Below are positions 21,355 through 31,800 of a stretch of 64,000 bases of DNA, piece after piece. The stretch comes from an uncultured Odoribacter sp. Its GTDB lineage: Bacteria > Bacteroidota > Bacteroidia > Bacteroidales > Marinifilaceae. The DNA lies in contig CAJJNP010000002.1 of the NCBI GenBank assembly GCA_905193145.1, positions 3,341 to 67,340 on the forward strand, given 5' to 3'. The notes under the pieces were generated by a model. That model saw only the letters and a list, made by a program, of their open reading frames with translations, was not told where the DNA came from and ran no database searches. Position 1 is the first letter of the stretch. Every line of letters begins with the position of its first letter. The position numbers and the translations under genes are program-made.

Positions 21355-22434
21355 TTACTTTAAAGGAGTTATCACATAAAATGGCTTATTAGCAATCTTC
21401 CACCGTTCAACACTTTTTCTTGATACAAAAAATAACATTTCGTCATTAAAAGCAATCATTGGTTGTTCCGGAAAAATGTGTCTGTTATCACTGATAAATG
21501 AACGTAGCGGAGCATTAAATGCACGATTGAAAAAATCATCTTGAGAAACTTCTACCAGCATTCTTTTTCCGTCTACATCCATTGAAATCCATACTGTATT
21601 ATTCTTATTATCAGGGACAGCTGCAAACACTTTTTCGCCTGCAGGCAGAGAGGTCTTTGAAGGGAAGACAACTGCATTCTGTTTTACCTCATCCAATGAA
21701 TAAGCATATATCTGGCCTTGAACATGTAAAAAAACATACAAGGAATCTCCGATGATTTCCATATCATAAGAATGATTTAGAGGTTCCGCACCACTATTGA
21801 TAAAAAAAAACTTTGTATCCAAACGTGCAAAAACAGTGTTATTATCCGTTTTATCTACAGAAATCGCCTTCCGCTCAAAAACACGAATATTCTGTTCTTT
21901 TGAATCTCGAACAAAAACAAAATCCTCATTCGCAGCTACACAACCGGATTTTGAAACATTACCACCATACCCTCCTGTACCTAAACGAGTCAAATATTTT
22001 CCACTTGCCTTATCGAATATCTGAATAGCACACATTTCACCTGTAGCAACAAATATATGTTCGCCATTTACATATACATCGTGAGCAACTGTACGACCAT
22101 CATGTTCCAGGCTATTTTTGTATTTCATGGTTTTAGCATCAAATACATCGACACATTTACCCTTTTGGTTGGCAACATACAGATTATCACCATCCAAAAA
22201 TAAATTAAACGGAACAAAATCCTTTGGGCTATCGAAACTATCAGCAGTACAAAGCATCGGTTCGGCCAGATACCAATTATTCTTTATTTCAATTGTATCC
22301 AATTTGGGCTCTACATAACAGTCCGCCCATATATCTTTGTACTCTGTTTTTTCACAAGCTACCAATAAAGACACTAAAATCAATGCAACAAACAAACGTG
22401 AAGCAGACAATAAGGAGTATTTTCTATTTTTCAT
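21355..22434 (-). CDS. Beta-propeller lipoprotein (6-bladed/NHL-like)
   Basis: 359 aa. The signal peptide ends in the lipobox LLVAC with C27. The mature chain shows about five to six repeats of the pattern of a small strand, D-x-N-x-hydrophobic-x-V-x, typical of propellers (GDNLYVANQKGKCVDVF, GEHIFVATGEMCAIQIF, NEDFVFVRDSKEQNIRVF). This matches the 6-bladed beta-propeller lipoproteins often encoded with SusC/D genes. A binding or scaffold role at the outer membrane is inferred; no catalytic residues are evident. It starts 6 bases after the metzincin-type gene, and the two probably share the promoter at 23814. Confidence 0.8.
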   Translation of the reverse strand: MKNRKYSLLSASRLFVALILVSLLVACEKTEYKDIWADCYVEPKLDTIEIKNNWYLAEPMLCTADSFDSPKDFVPFNLFLDGDNLYVANQKGKCVDVFDAKTMKYKNSLEHDGRTVAHDVYVNGEHIFVATGEMCAIQIFDKASGKYLTRLGTGGYGGNVSKSGCVAANEDFVFVRDSKEQNIRVFERKAISVDKTDNNTVFARLDTKFFFINSGAEPLNHSYDMEIIGDSLYVFLHVQGQIYAYSLDEVKQNAVVFPSKTSLPAGEKVFAAVPDNKNNTVWISMDVDGKRMLVEVSQDDFFNRAFNAPLRSFISDNRHIFPEQPMIAFNDEMLFFVSRKSVERWKIANKPFYVITPLK

Positions 22435-22440
22435 GCTTAA

Positions 22441-23703
22441 TTATTTTTCTGTCAATGGATTTTCTTTAAAATATTTCACTAATTTACTTCCATTATAGAA
22501 GTTCAGGATTTTCTTTTCTAATTCAACATCATTCAAAAATTCGCCTCTAATACCCATATTATCACGATAACTCACATAATTCGGATTGGTAAAATCCAAC
22601 AGATGTCTATCTAAATAAGGCAATTTTTTCTCTCTACTCAGCCAAATATGAAGCTGCCATATAAATTCAGTCCAGCCAACACCTTTCACAGCATAAGTCA
22701 TATTGCTAGAATGGCTATATCCCATACAGTGCATAAATTCATGCCCAACGGCCTCCCAACCACTATACGAAGCATAATGCCCATAAAAATTATATCCGGC
22801 AATACCTAATGTTGTACCACCACCTAATCCGCTCACTTGATCTCCGGTACGTCCTAAGCGGAATGTATGCGGTCGCTTGAAGTAATTCTGTCTTTCTGCA
22901 TAATCATCAGCAGTAAAAGGAGTCTTTTCATTATCACATAATTCTCCACCGAATACTCGACTGAAATTCGCCATCACATGTTTATATTCTGGAGTCGTCA
23001 TCATATAAGCATAATTAGTCATCATTACGACCCATTCTCTGGCGAAAATCGGTCGCATCTCTCGCCAATTGGCTGCAGTATTTTCAGAACTCCAATCATA
23101 ATTAGAAAAAAACATTTTCCATTGTGCATCTATTTGCTGCAACATCTTCAAATGAGCATCATCACCTACCAAACGAGGAGTCATACGATTCATATCCAAA
23201 TATGGATATTCAAAACTAACATATTTTTCATCAGCATATTTATAAAGAATACGCTTGCCAATAAATGACGGTTTAAACTCAAATTGAGAAAATCCAGGGA
23301 TTGAATCAAAATAAACAGCCGGCAGATAATGATTTAATTCTGGTAAATATATTTCCAAAGTTATACCATAAATTGTCTTAGCAGAATAACTGGTAATACG
23401 GATAGAATCTCCTGATGAGGTAGCACATACCTGCAATAATTCATTAATATGAAACGTATATTTTGTATTATCAGTTATTGAAGCAGAAGACTCGTCTAAA
23501 CGAAATATATAGCGACAACAATCCGAAGCAAGCTTACCAAAACTGATTGTATCTTGGCAAAAATCAGTTTCCCAAGGCTTTTCTATTTCGTTACAATGTA
23601 TATTCTCTTCATAAACAATATCACTACAACCAAACAACAAAACACTTACCCAAAAAAACAAACAAATTCGTTGAGAAATAAAAACACTTTTCGCTTTACT
23701 CAT
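22441..23703 (-). CDS. Metzincin-type zinc metalloprotease lipoprotein
   Basis: 420 aa. The signal peptide ends in LLFGC, giving lipid Cys C26. Residues 321-331 read HEFMHCMGYSH, a complete HExxHxxGxxH zinc site: H321, H325 and H331 are ligands and E322 the catalytic base. M335 in SNMTY follows close behind and could be the metzincin Met-turn, though it is nearer than usual. The region before it (about 180-310) is rich in aromatic residues, and the N-terminal part (30-170) looks like a beta domain. I do not recognise a named family beyond the metzincin signature. The location suggests an exported, membrane-anchored protease feeding or trimming the substrate of the neighbouring SusC/D system. 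Confidence 0.75.
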   Translation of the reverse strand: MSKAKSVFISQRICLFFWVSVLLFGCSDIVYEENIHCNEIEKPWETDFCQDTISFGKLASDCCRYIFRLDESSASITDNTKYTFHINELLQVCATSSGDSIRITSYSAKTIYGITLEIYLPELNHYLPAVYFDSIPGFSQFEFKPSFIGKRILYKYADEKYVSFEYPYLDMNRMTPRLVGDDAHLKMLQQIDAQWKMFFSNYDWSSENTAANWREMRPIFAREWVVMMTNYAYMMTTPEYKHVMANFSRVFGGELCDNEKTPFTADDYAERQNYFKRPHTFRLGRTGDQVSGLGGGTTLGIAGYNFYGHYASYSGWEAVGHEFMHCMGYSHSSNMTYAVKGVGWTEFIWQLHIWLSREKKLPYLDRHLLDFTNPNYVSYRDNMGIRGEFLNDVELEKKILNFYNGSKLVKYFKENPLTEK

Positions 23704-23813
23704 CTTATAAACTTATAATAAATTTGACCTATAATCCAGCCTCTATATGCTGGTATCACTTCATAAACAACGCCTGCTATTCAATCCCAATATTCATTTT
23801 GGGAAAAGAAGCG

Positions 23814-23821
23814 CAAAGGTA
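23814..23821 (-). promoter_or_regulatory. -7 element of the metzincin-propeller unit
   Basis: The minus strand reads TACCTTTG, an exact TAnnTTTG match, about 110 bases before the ATG at 23703. No clear -33 was found. With the terminator at 23884-23923 just upstream, it implies that the two genes form a separate unit from susCD. Confidence 0.55.
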
Positions 23822-23883
23822 AAAGAAATCCATTAACATAATTGTTAACAACGCACAACTAACAATAAATAGACAAATCCCAT

Positions 23884-23923
23884 ATAAAAAAAAGAATCAG
23901 GCTGAATACGATCAGCCTGATTC
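23884..23923 (-). terminator. Terminator of the susC-susD lipoprotein operon
   Basis: A perfect 12-bp stem, GAATCAGGCTGA (23894-23905) with 23912-23923, a 6-base loop, then nine T residues on the minus strand. It lies about 30 bases after the stop of the DUF4998/discoidin gene. Confidence 0.92.
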
Positions 23924-23952
23924 TGACATTATATCCTACAATACCTAAAATA

Positions 23953-25446
23953 TCAATATAATCTTACTTTGCCTAAAGATACTGCATATTGAGTGTTTCC
24001 ATAAGGACGTTCTTCAACTATCAGTTTCACATAACGTGCCCTCTTCTGTTCTGGGAAATCAATAAAAGTGACTTCTCCGCTGGTTGCTCCTAATTTGTTA
24101 TTCTCAACATAAGTTGCATTTTCCCAAACAGCCTCATCCATGGAAAGCTTTATCTTTATACTATTTGCTAAAATTCCATGTTGCTTTGTACCGGGAGAAA
24201 TATCTTTCTGTGTGATTTTCATCCCATTCAATGATTTCACATTTTGTAAATCAACAATAATCTCATGAGTAATAACAGGAGCCATATGTCTGCGAACTTC
24301 CCAACCAACTTCAGAATCTTTATCAAACAAGACATCCACCTGCAAATCATCATCCGGATCACTTGCAGACCAAGTATATTTCCAGTTGTCAGCAATCAAA
24401 TATTCTTTCTCCTTGATTTCCGGATTTCCCATCTCTTTTACAAATGCATATTCTCCTTCCGGGAAATAAAGATCATTATAATGCTGAATTTCCAAACCAT
24501 AAACTTCATTCGCAACCTTTAAAGCAAACATACTACGTTCCAATTGCTCCACTTCACTGTCAGCGCCAATTGAAAATAAATATTTGTCATTCATATAGCG
24601 ATTAGCGCCTAAGCGTAATGTCTTCAAAGAAGAAAGATGCATGATGTCTTCAAAAGTCTCAATATTATAGTCGATATCCAAACTTGTCAAAGAATTTACA
24701 AATTCATCCGTAATGTCCGTCACTCCGTATTTTTCTCTTATCAACTCTCTAAAACCGGCAGTATATACACGCCCATGGGTTAATTCATGAGGATCGAATA
24801 CGACTAAATCATCGCATCCTTCCAAACGACCGCTACGTTCTACAGTCACGGCTGTATTAGGCTCCAAAACATCAGGCAAAAGGAAATAGGCATTGTCTGT
24901 AACAAAAGCACTATCCAATTGCAATTCTTTCAGTTGACCACCAGAAGTATATTTCAAGACAGCAGACTCAATATTTCCTTGCCAATTATCAAAGAACAAC
25001 ACCAAGCGATTTTTCACAAAAAAATGCTTGTTGACAACCTTGGTAAAAGCCAGTACATTTTCATGTTCTGACGTGTAGGGACGCATATAGTCTGTAATAG
25101 ACAAAGAAGTCTTGCCATTTTTATCCATACTGCATACAGAAACTTCATAGGTTTTATTCTCCAAATTATAAATATCTAATGAAGTCGCATTCTTATCCAA
25201 TATCGTATCTTGACTGATACCATCGGCGGTCCAAGATACCCTGATTTTATCAATCATCGGATCCACATGATTTTCCCAGGATACAATCAGTCTCTTCCAG
25301 CCCGGCTCTATTTTTAAATCCCGACACTTTCCCAAATAGCGGAGAGCTCCGCCTTCGGCATAATCACTATATGTATCCTCCAGACTTTCACAACTGCCAA
25401 ATGTCAACAGTAAACAGCCTAACCATAAATATTTTAACATCTTCAT
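23953..25446 (-). CDS. Surface lipoprotein with DUF4998 and discoidin-like domains
   Basis: 497 aa. The signal peptide ends in FGSC (C19), followed by ESLED, acidic and suited to surface export. The N-terminal part (about 40-125) is DUF4998-like, with an Fn3-type wording (LKIEPGWKRLIVSW). A middle region (130-340) is unassigned. The last ~150 residues look like an F5/8 type C (discoidin) fold: the segment from GWEVRRHMAP to the final KVRLY. Such proteins bind glycans or peptides beside SusC/D. It is 6 bases after the previous gene in the operon and is its last member before the terminator. Confidence 0.8.
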   Translation of the reverse strand: MKMLKYLWLGCLLLTFGSCESLEDTYSDYAEGGALRYLGKCRDLKIEPGWKRLIVSWENHVDPMIDKIRVSWTADGISQDTILDKNATSLDIYNLENKTYEVSVCSMDKNGKTSLSITDYMRPYTSEHENVLAFTKVVNKHFFVKNRLVLFFDNWQGNIESAVLKYTSGGQLKELQLDSAFVTDNAYFLLPDVLEPNTAVTVERSGRLEGCDDLVVFDPHELTHGRVYTAGFRELIREKYGVTDITDEFVNSLTSLDIDYNIETFEDIMHLSSLKTLRLGANRYMNDKYLFSIGADSEVEQLERSMFALKVANEVYGLEIQHYNDLYFPEGEYAFVKEMGNPEIKEKEYLIADNWKYTWSASDPDDDLQVDVLFDKDSEVGWEVRRHMAPVITHEIIVDLQNVKSLNGMKITQKDISPGTKQHGILANSIKIKLSMDEAVWENATYVENNKLGATSGEVTFIDFPEQKRARYVKLIVEERPYGNTQYAVSLGKVRLY

Positions 25447-25452
25447 AACCTA

Positions 25453-26832
25453 TTATTTTGCCGTAAAAATTTCCAACTCATTCAATGTAACATGCTTATC
25501 ATAATTAGCCCCCATTTCTGCAGACTCGAACCCACCATCCGGATTCATAAACACCTCATTCACCACCACTTTCAAATAACGATATTTATTACCGTCTGCC
25601 GGACAAGTCAACGTTAAATAGCAGGGTGATGCTAATGTTAATTTATCAAAATCATAAATTGCATATTGTTTATAATCTATATGATTACAACGGGCACACC
25701 AACGCTCTTCATTTACAACATCCCGTTCCTGTTCAAAATGAACAATTTTCTCCCATGTTGCACTTGCATCCATAGAGTTCGAACCAAAAAGAGTCACGCT
25801 ACTTGGTAATTTACTCGGATAACAGGATGTCCATATTCGTCCATATTTATTTGGCTCCGGATAATATCCACCAGGACCCCAAGGCCAATCTGAACGTACA
25901 GCCAGCATTCCATACAACCTTACTTCTGCAGGTAACTTTTCTTCTTTCATATCTATAATAAACAATGGTTTTTCCGGATTCTCAGGTGTTGAAATTGCCA
26001 TCGGTCCCGCTAAATAGGTATAGAAATCAGCACCAGTTTCTTTTCTGAACCCTTTCTCTCCTTTGGTATCTCCATCAAACAAATACTCCTTACCCAATTT
26101 GAATGCAGGATCCTCAATAGACAAACCTTCCGGATCATGAAAATCCATCATTGTGGGTAATAATTTCTCCACTTCACGCGGAGAAATATCTTTCCAAATC
26201 CGCTCTTTTACCATATAACCACGAAAATCCTCTGCCCTCACCACAATATCGTAAGAATCTCGCTTTTGTTTGAATGTATCCTGTAGTGTCACAGCACCCT
26301 TAGTCAAAGCAAAACTTTTTATCAATATCGTATCCATCTGCTTAGAATGCGGATCTTCTCCTATATAAAATACATGAGCCATTCCTTTGACATCTTCTTT
26401 TAATTCATAGGACATCGTAAAACCTTTTCCCCAACCCGGACCTATTTCCAAATTATTTATAAACTCCACCGGTCCGGAATCTTTTGTATCAAAAGTCACT
26501 TCCAAAGGTTCAGACTCGACATTATTACGGTCACACAGAGTAACGTATCCCTTCACTCCTTGCTGCGCCTCATTGAATCCCACAATAACCAAAGAATCAC
26601 ATGCATAACTTCCTGTACGAATAACATCCTGTCCAAAAGCATCCTGATAACGTAACTGGATATTATATACATGCTCATCAGCCGGCAGTTTATAATGCAT
26701 TACAGCACCTCCGGCAATCGGATAAAAAGAAATTCCCTCAGCAGGCATCTTCACATCAAAGACAGACTCATCATCCTGACAACTAGCCAATGCCCACACC
26801 ATACATATTAAAATGAAATATAGCTTTTTCAT
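25453..26832 (-). CDS. SusC/D-associated lipoprotein (DUF4959/DUF5126/DUF5000 type)
   Basis: About 459 aa from the Met at 26832 (MKKLYFILICM); the frame also permits 26841, but the later Met gives a conventional signal peptide. The lipobox is ALASC (C18 from this start), followed by QDDES, an acidic surface-export signal. Domain order by recall of the family: DUF4959 (about 20-130), DUF5126 (about 130-225) and a C-terminal DUF5000, which is a discoidin-like fold. The stretch NNLEIGPGWGKGF in the centre is typical. It probably forms part of the surface binding complex with SusD. It starts about 18 bases after the susD stop. Confidence 0.8.
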   Translation of the reverse strand: MKKLYFILICMVWALASCQDDESVFDVKMPAEGISFYPIAGGAVMHYKLPADEHVYNIQLRYQDAFGQDVIRTGSYACDSLVIVGFNEAQQGVKGYVTLCDRNNVESEPLEVTFDTKDSGPVEFINNLEIGPGWGKGFTMSYELKEDVKGMAHVFYIGEDPHSKQMDTILIKSFALTKGAVTLQDTFKQKRDSYDIVVRAEDFRGYMVKERIWKDISPREVEKLLPTMMDFHDPEGLSIEDPAFKLGKEYLFDGDTKGEKGFRKETGADFYTYLAGPMAISTPENPEKPLFIIDMKEEKLPAEVRLYGMLAVRSDWPWGPGGYYPEPNKYGRIWTSCYPSKLPSSVTLFGSNSMDASATWEKIVHFEQERDVVNEERWCARCNHIDYKQYAIYDFDKLTLASPCYLTLTCPADGNKYRYLKVVVNEVFMNPDGGFESAEMGANYDKHVTLNELEIFTAK

Positions 26833-26850
26833 AATCTGCAATTTAAATTA

Positions 26851-28785
26851 TTACCATCCCGGATTCTGTACACAACCGGAAATTAAAATTTCCTCACTAC
26901 GAATTGGAAACAAATAATCTCTTGGTGCAATAAACTCTCTTTTAGTCCAAACAACTACCGGCCCCTCAAAATTATTGTAGAACTGACGAGCATCTTTTCC
27001 AATAATATTCCATCCATATTGACTGGCATTCAACTCTTCTTCCGCAGTCAACCAACGACGCAAATTCCAAAAACGACGTCCTTCAAAAGCAAACTCTACA
27101 TCCCATTCGCGATGAATGATTTCACGCATTCCTTCTTTTGTTCTTACTTTATTCGGATCTTTTGCATAATCCTGCCAGGCTTCCTCCACATCCGGGATTC
27201 CTGCGCGTCTACGCACTTCATTCAAGGGTTCATAAACATGCTCTTTATCTGGAACTTCCAAATATTCATTCCAGGCTTCTGCTTTCATCAAATACAATTC
27301 TGCCAAACGCATCAGCACACAAGCGTATTCCTGACCGAATGCATTCTTATATCCCACGTTGGATACATCCGGATCAGAACCTTTTTTCATCCAATAACCC
27401 GTCAAATTCTGCGGAGAAGAATTCACCAAAGAAGTCTGTAATGTACCAAATCGTTCACCTTGATAAGCTTCTACCAAGACTGGCAAGCCGGTACCCATCT
27501 GAAAGTAGCAACGATCGGCAGCCACATGAGCATAAAAACGCGGTTCACGACGTAAATGCAAACGCAACACGTTTTCATCCAATTCAACCACATTTTTATA
27601 TTTTTTATTAGTCTCTTTACCTAACTGATAACGTGACATATAATCCCACTCCTTATCCTGATCAATAGGTAATCCATGTTCAGTATAATACATTTCCACC
27701 ATCTTCATACTAGGAGAAATACATCCCAACATGGAAGCATTGTAATCCGGGTCTGTACTCTTATAGTAAGGTCGCGTCCAACGGGTCCACGATTCGTCAT
27801 CCAATTTTTCATAATGGAACATAAAAATAGCCTCTTGATTTTCAAAATTCAAGCCCAAAGACGATTTACTGACATCAGCAATCACATCTTTCAAATCTTT
27901 ATTTACGTAATCTCCAGAAGTCGTTGATATTAAACTTTTACCATTACGCAAACAAATATGTAACGCAGAATCTGCAGCAATAGCAGCACGTTTCCATTTT
28001 TCAGAATCACGAGTTGCATTAAACAACTTTTCACCTTTACTGTTTGTAAAATTTGCATAAGCCGGATTACCATTAAACAAAGGAGAAGCCGCATAAAATA
28101 AGGTCATGGCCTTCAATGCTGCAGCCGACTCCAAACTATGATATGATTTTCTACTGGCTTCTTTCTGATTCATTGGCGGCAGATCCTTCATTGCCTCATC
28201 CAACAAAGAAACAATTTCTTCTACACAAACATCAAACGGACTACGCGGTAGTTTCATATCATCAATATCAGCATTAGGTGCAACATTCTGTGTCACCACA
28301 ACAAAAGGACCATAATGACGCAACAATTCAAAATAATAATGGGCTTTTAAAGCCTTTATCTCTGCAGACCACAATACCTTCTCATCATCCGTCATATTGT
28401 AGACATTACCCACCATTTCCAGAAAGGTATTGCAATAACGAATGGAATTATAAACAGCATCTTTCCGCCACATATTACAATAAGGATTTTGTGCCATCTG
28501 CATCCCGTCTGCAATATACAATCCACTCCAAGCATAACTGAATTGCTGCCTCATAAAATTACCGGCAACCACTTCATCCGCGCCCATGTAAGCCGGATTG
28601 GAAATATGCGATGCTGTAAACGGACTCAACCACTCATGGCAGACTTTAAACCAATTCTCAGCGGATTCTCTCTTTTCAAAAATTGACTCTACACTCTCTA
28701 TATCTCCTTTAGGGACCACATCCAGATATGTGCATCCGGACAGAAGTAAAATCAATGCAACCAACAATGTATTTAAATATTTCAT
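26851..28785 (-). CDS. SusD/RagB-family outer-membrane lipoprotein
   Basis: 644 aa, larger than usual. The signal peptide ends in LLSGC (C18). The family's N-terminal TYLDVVPKGD, the TPR-like helical core and a C-terminal RRFWNLRRW motif followed by YLFPI are all visible. SusD proteins cap the SusC channel and bind the incoming substrate. The gene lies 20 bases after susC. The ligand cannot be inferred from the SusD sequence alone; the absence of nearby CAZymes other than the convergent beta-galactosidase and the presence of a protease point to a glycoprotein or peptide. Confidence 0.95.
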   Translation of the reverse strand: MKYLNTLLVALILLLSGCTYLDVVPKGDIESVESIFEKRESAENWFKVCHEWLSPFTASHISNPAYMGADEVVAGNFMRQQFSYAWSGLYIADGMQMAQNPYCNMWRKDAVYNSIRYCNTFLEMVGNVYNMTDDEKVLWSAEIKALKAHYYFELLRHYGPFVVVTQNVAPNADIDDMKLPRSPFDVCVEEIVSLLDEAMKDLPPMNQKEASRKSYHSLESAAALKAMTLFYAASPLFNGNPAYANFTNSKGEKLFNATRDSEKWKRAAIAADSALHICLRNGKSLISTTSGDYVNKDLKDVIADVSKSSLGLNFENQEAIFMFHYEKLDDESWTRWTRPYYKSTDPDYNASMLGCISPSMKMVEMYYTEHGLPIDQDKEWDYMSRYQLGKETNKKYKNVVELDENVLRLHLRREPRFYAHVAADRCYFQMGTGLPVLVEAYQGERFGTLQTSLVNSSPQNLTGYWMKKGSDPDVSNVGYKNAFGQEYACVLMRLAELYLMKAEAWNEYLEVPDKEHVYEPLNEVRRRAGIPDVEEAWQDYAKDPNKVRTKEGMREIIHREWDVEFAFEGRRFWNLRRWLTAEEELNASQYGWNIIGKDARQFYNNFEGPVVVWTKREFIAPRDYLFPIRSEEILISGCVQNPGW

Positions 28786-28805
28786 CTTTTCGTCTATTTA
28801 TCTGA

Positions 28806-31800
28806 TTAGAAACTGAAATTAAGGCCAACTGCCCACGTTTTCTGTATAGGATAATTAAAACCACTCTCACCTAATTCGACATCCCATATTTTAAAATTGG
28901 TTATCAGAAACGGATTATTTGCTCTAACAAAAAACTTCATATTCTGCAGTTTCCACCGATTCATCAACTGTTTAGGCATATTATAGGCCAATTCCAAAGA
29001 AGTACATCTCAAGAAACGACATTCACGCATAAAATAAGTACTCTTACGAACCTCAGCTGCTTTGGGATCATACCAGTTTTCCTCCGGATTATGCTGTACC
29101 AAATTAAACGTAGACAAACGCGGCCAGAAGGGTTTGCGCACCATATTATCCTCAGACCAGTGGTCCTCATAAATGGCCTTTAGCATAGCATGATCGTCCA
29201 CAAAAAGCGACAATTTGGAAGGATCCATAAAAAATGAACGTTTACCTGATCCTTGGAAAGCAAAACTAAATTCAAAATTTTTGTAATTAATGAAACCTGA
29301 AAAACCATAAGTAATTCGAGGAGTCTCCGGGAAACCGATATATGTAGCATCATTTACATCAATTACTCCATCGTTATTCAAATCACGGTAGCGAATATCT
29401 CCCGGCAAAACATCTCCATTCTGACGAGGTGCATTATCAATTTCAGCCTGATCCATAAAAACACCTTCTGCAATATAACCTATAGGCTGAGAAATTTCCT
29501 TACCTACCATCCGTTGCCATACTGGCTTATTAGCAGCCTCTTCGACCTCTTTATAAACCACCTTATTATAAGTCAATGTTCCATTCAAAATTACCCATAG
29601 ATCTTTATTAAATGCATGCTGTATCTTTCCTGAAAAATCGATACCCCGAGAACGAGCTTTTCCGATATTGGCCAACTGATTGTATTCTATTCCCGATGAA
29701 GCCGGAACATTTGCACGATAGCCTATAATATTATGGCGAATCTCCTGATAAGCATCTAAATTCAGTTCTACGATTCCTTTAAAAAATTTAGCTTCCAAAC
29801 CTAAATTCACCTGCTCTGCTACCTCCCATTTGATATTTTCATTCGTATAGCCTGCTACTTTTTTATAAGTCATAACGCCTTTCCCTGCCTCAGGATCCAT
29901 CATATTAGGGCGCTGTACCATTGTTGGCAAAAAGACAAAACGAGGTGTTGATATCACTCCATCATTACCGACTTTACCATAAGAAGCCCTAATTTTCAAA
30001 AAATTAAACCAATGAGAAATCGGTTCCATAAAAGGCTCACTGGAAGCAACCCATGCAACACCGCCAGCAGGGAAAAATCCCCAACGATTACTTTTAGCAA
30101 AACGCTCGGAAGCATTATAACCAAAACTAGCTTCAACAAAATAACGGTCCTTTAATCCATAAGTTCCACGCATAGAAAAAGTCATATTACGCTGAGGCAT
30201 TCCTGTCAAGACATTGTCTATCGGTGTAAAGGTATAATCCTGAGCTTGAAATACAGCAGTCAGAGATGTTTGATGTTCCTTCCAGGCTGCCGTATGTAAA
30301 GCACGGGCTTCGTAAGTAACACGAGTATCTGTTGTTGACGTTGAAGCGTCATGATTAACAGTCAATGCCCTATTACTGGTAGTAGACAAATCCTGCAATT
30401 GGTGTTTACCGGTCTCAAAATCGTAATTTAATAAAGCAAACATCGCCGGCATGGTCATAAAACCAGTTGTATAATAACCCGCTTGTGCCACAGAAACGCT
30501 CGCTCTTAACTCCAAACCTTTCAACAAACTGGAAAGATTGTGAATATACTCCGCTCTATTGATTGTAGAATAACGAGTACGTTCCAAATAACCTTTTTGA
30601 ATTTCCATATAAGGATTTGTCTGCTTTGCCTCTGTTGTTCCAAAACGCAATTCCGGCCAAGAATAATAATCATCCCCGGGATACATCGGTGCAAAATCAA
30701 CCGGTGATGCATTAAAAGACAATGCATAAGCCTGATTAACACTAGAGAGAGGACCATGATATTTATCAATCGTCGTTGATGAGTTTATCACCAATTTGAT
30801 TCCAGCCTTCAGGTCTATATTTAAATTCGTACGGAAAGATGTCTGGTTATTCGTAATATTACAATCAAAATCATTCAGTTTATCTGTTTTAAGCATACCT
30901 TGATCTCGATTATAATTCACTGACGCATAATATTGAATCACCTTAGAGCCTCCCCGGATATTTACACCGACATGATGGTTTACATTGAAATTTTTAAACA
31001 AAATATCATACCAATCGTTTGCAGGATATACCCAAGAAGGATATTTACCGGAACGTGTACGGTTAATGCGTTCTACACTATATTTGGGTGTTGCCAGTGG
31101 GTATCGAGACAACAATGCCTGATTATACATCCGCATATAATCTATCGGGTCTACAACATCCAAACGTTTGGTCGGCATTGAAAATACTGCTTCATAACGG
31201 GCCGTTGCATAAACACTTCCTTCTTGTCCTTTCTTTGTTGTCACCAATATAACACCATTAGCACCACGAGCGCCATACATCGCTGTTGCCGAAGCATCTT
31301 TCATGACACTGAAACTTTCAATATCTTCTGGGGCAATACGAGCCAAATCCAATTTTGACGACTCTACACCATCCAACAATATCAACGGATCTACATTTGC
31401 TCCGGTCTGAAAAGAAGTTATACCACGAATATAAAACTTGGTATTCATTTCTTCCTCTGTCAATGCAGCTGGCAATCCACCCGTCTGCCACCCTACCATT
31501 CCGGCAATTTTACCGGCAAAACTACTAGTTAGGTCACTACTGGAACTTTTCAAGTCCATCGGACGTACTGTAGTGATTGCAGAAACCACACTCTCCTTTT
31601 TCTGTTGGCCAAAAGCCACAACCGTTACTTCTTCCAGATTTTCTGCAGTAGGACTCAATACGATATCAACATGAGCTTTCCCTTTTATAGGCACAACTTC
31701 AGCTTTATATCCAACAAATGAAACTTTCAACACATCATCCGGACGGGCCATCAAAGTATACTTACCATCAATATCCGTTGCCACACCTTGTGTAGTACCA

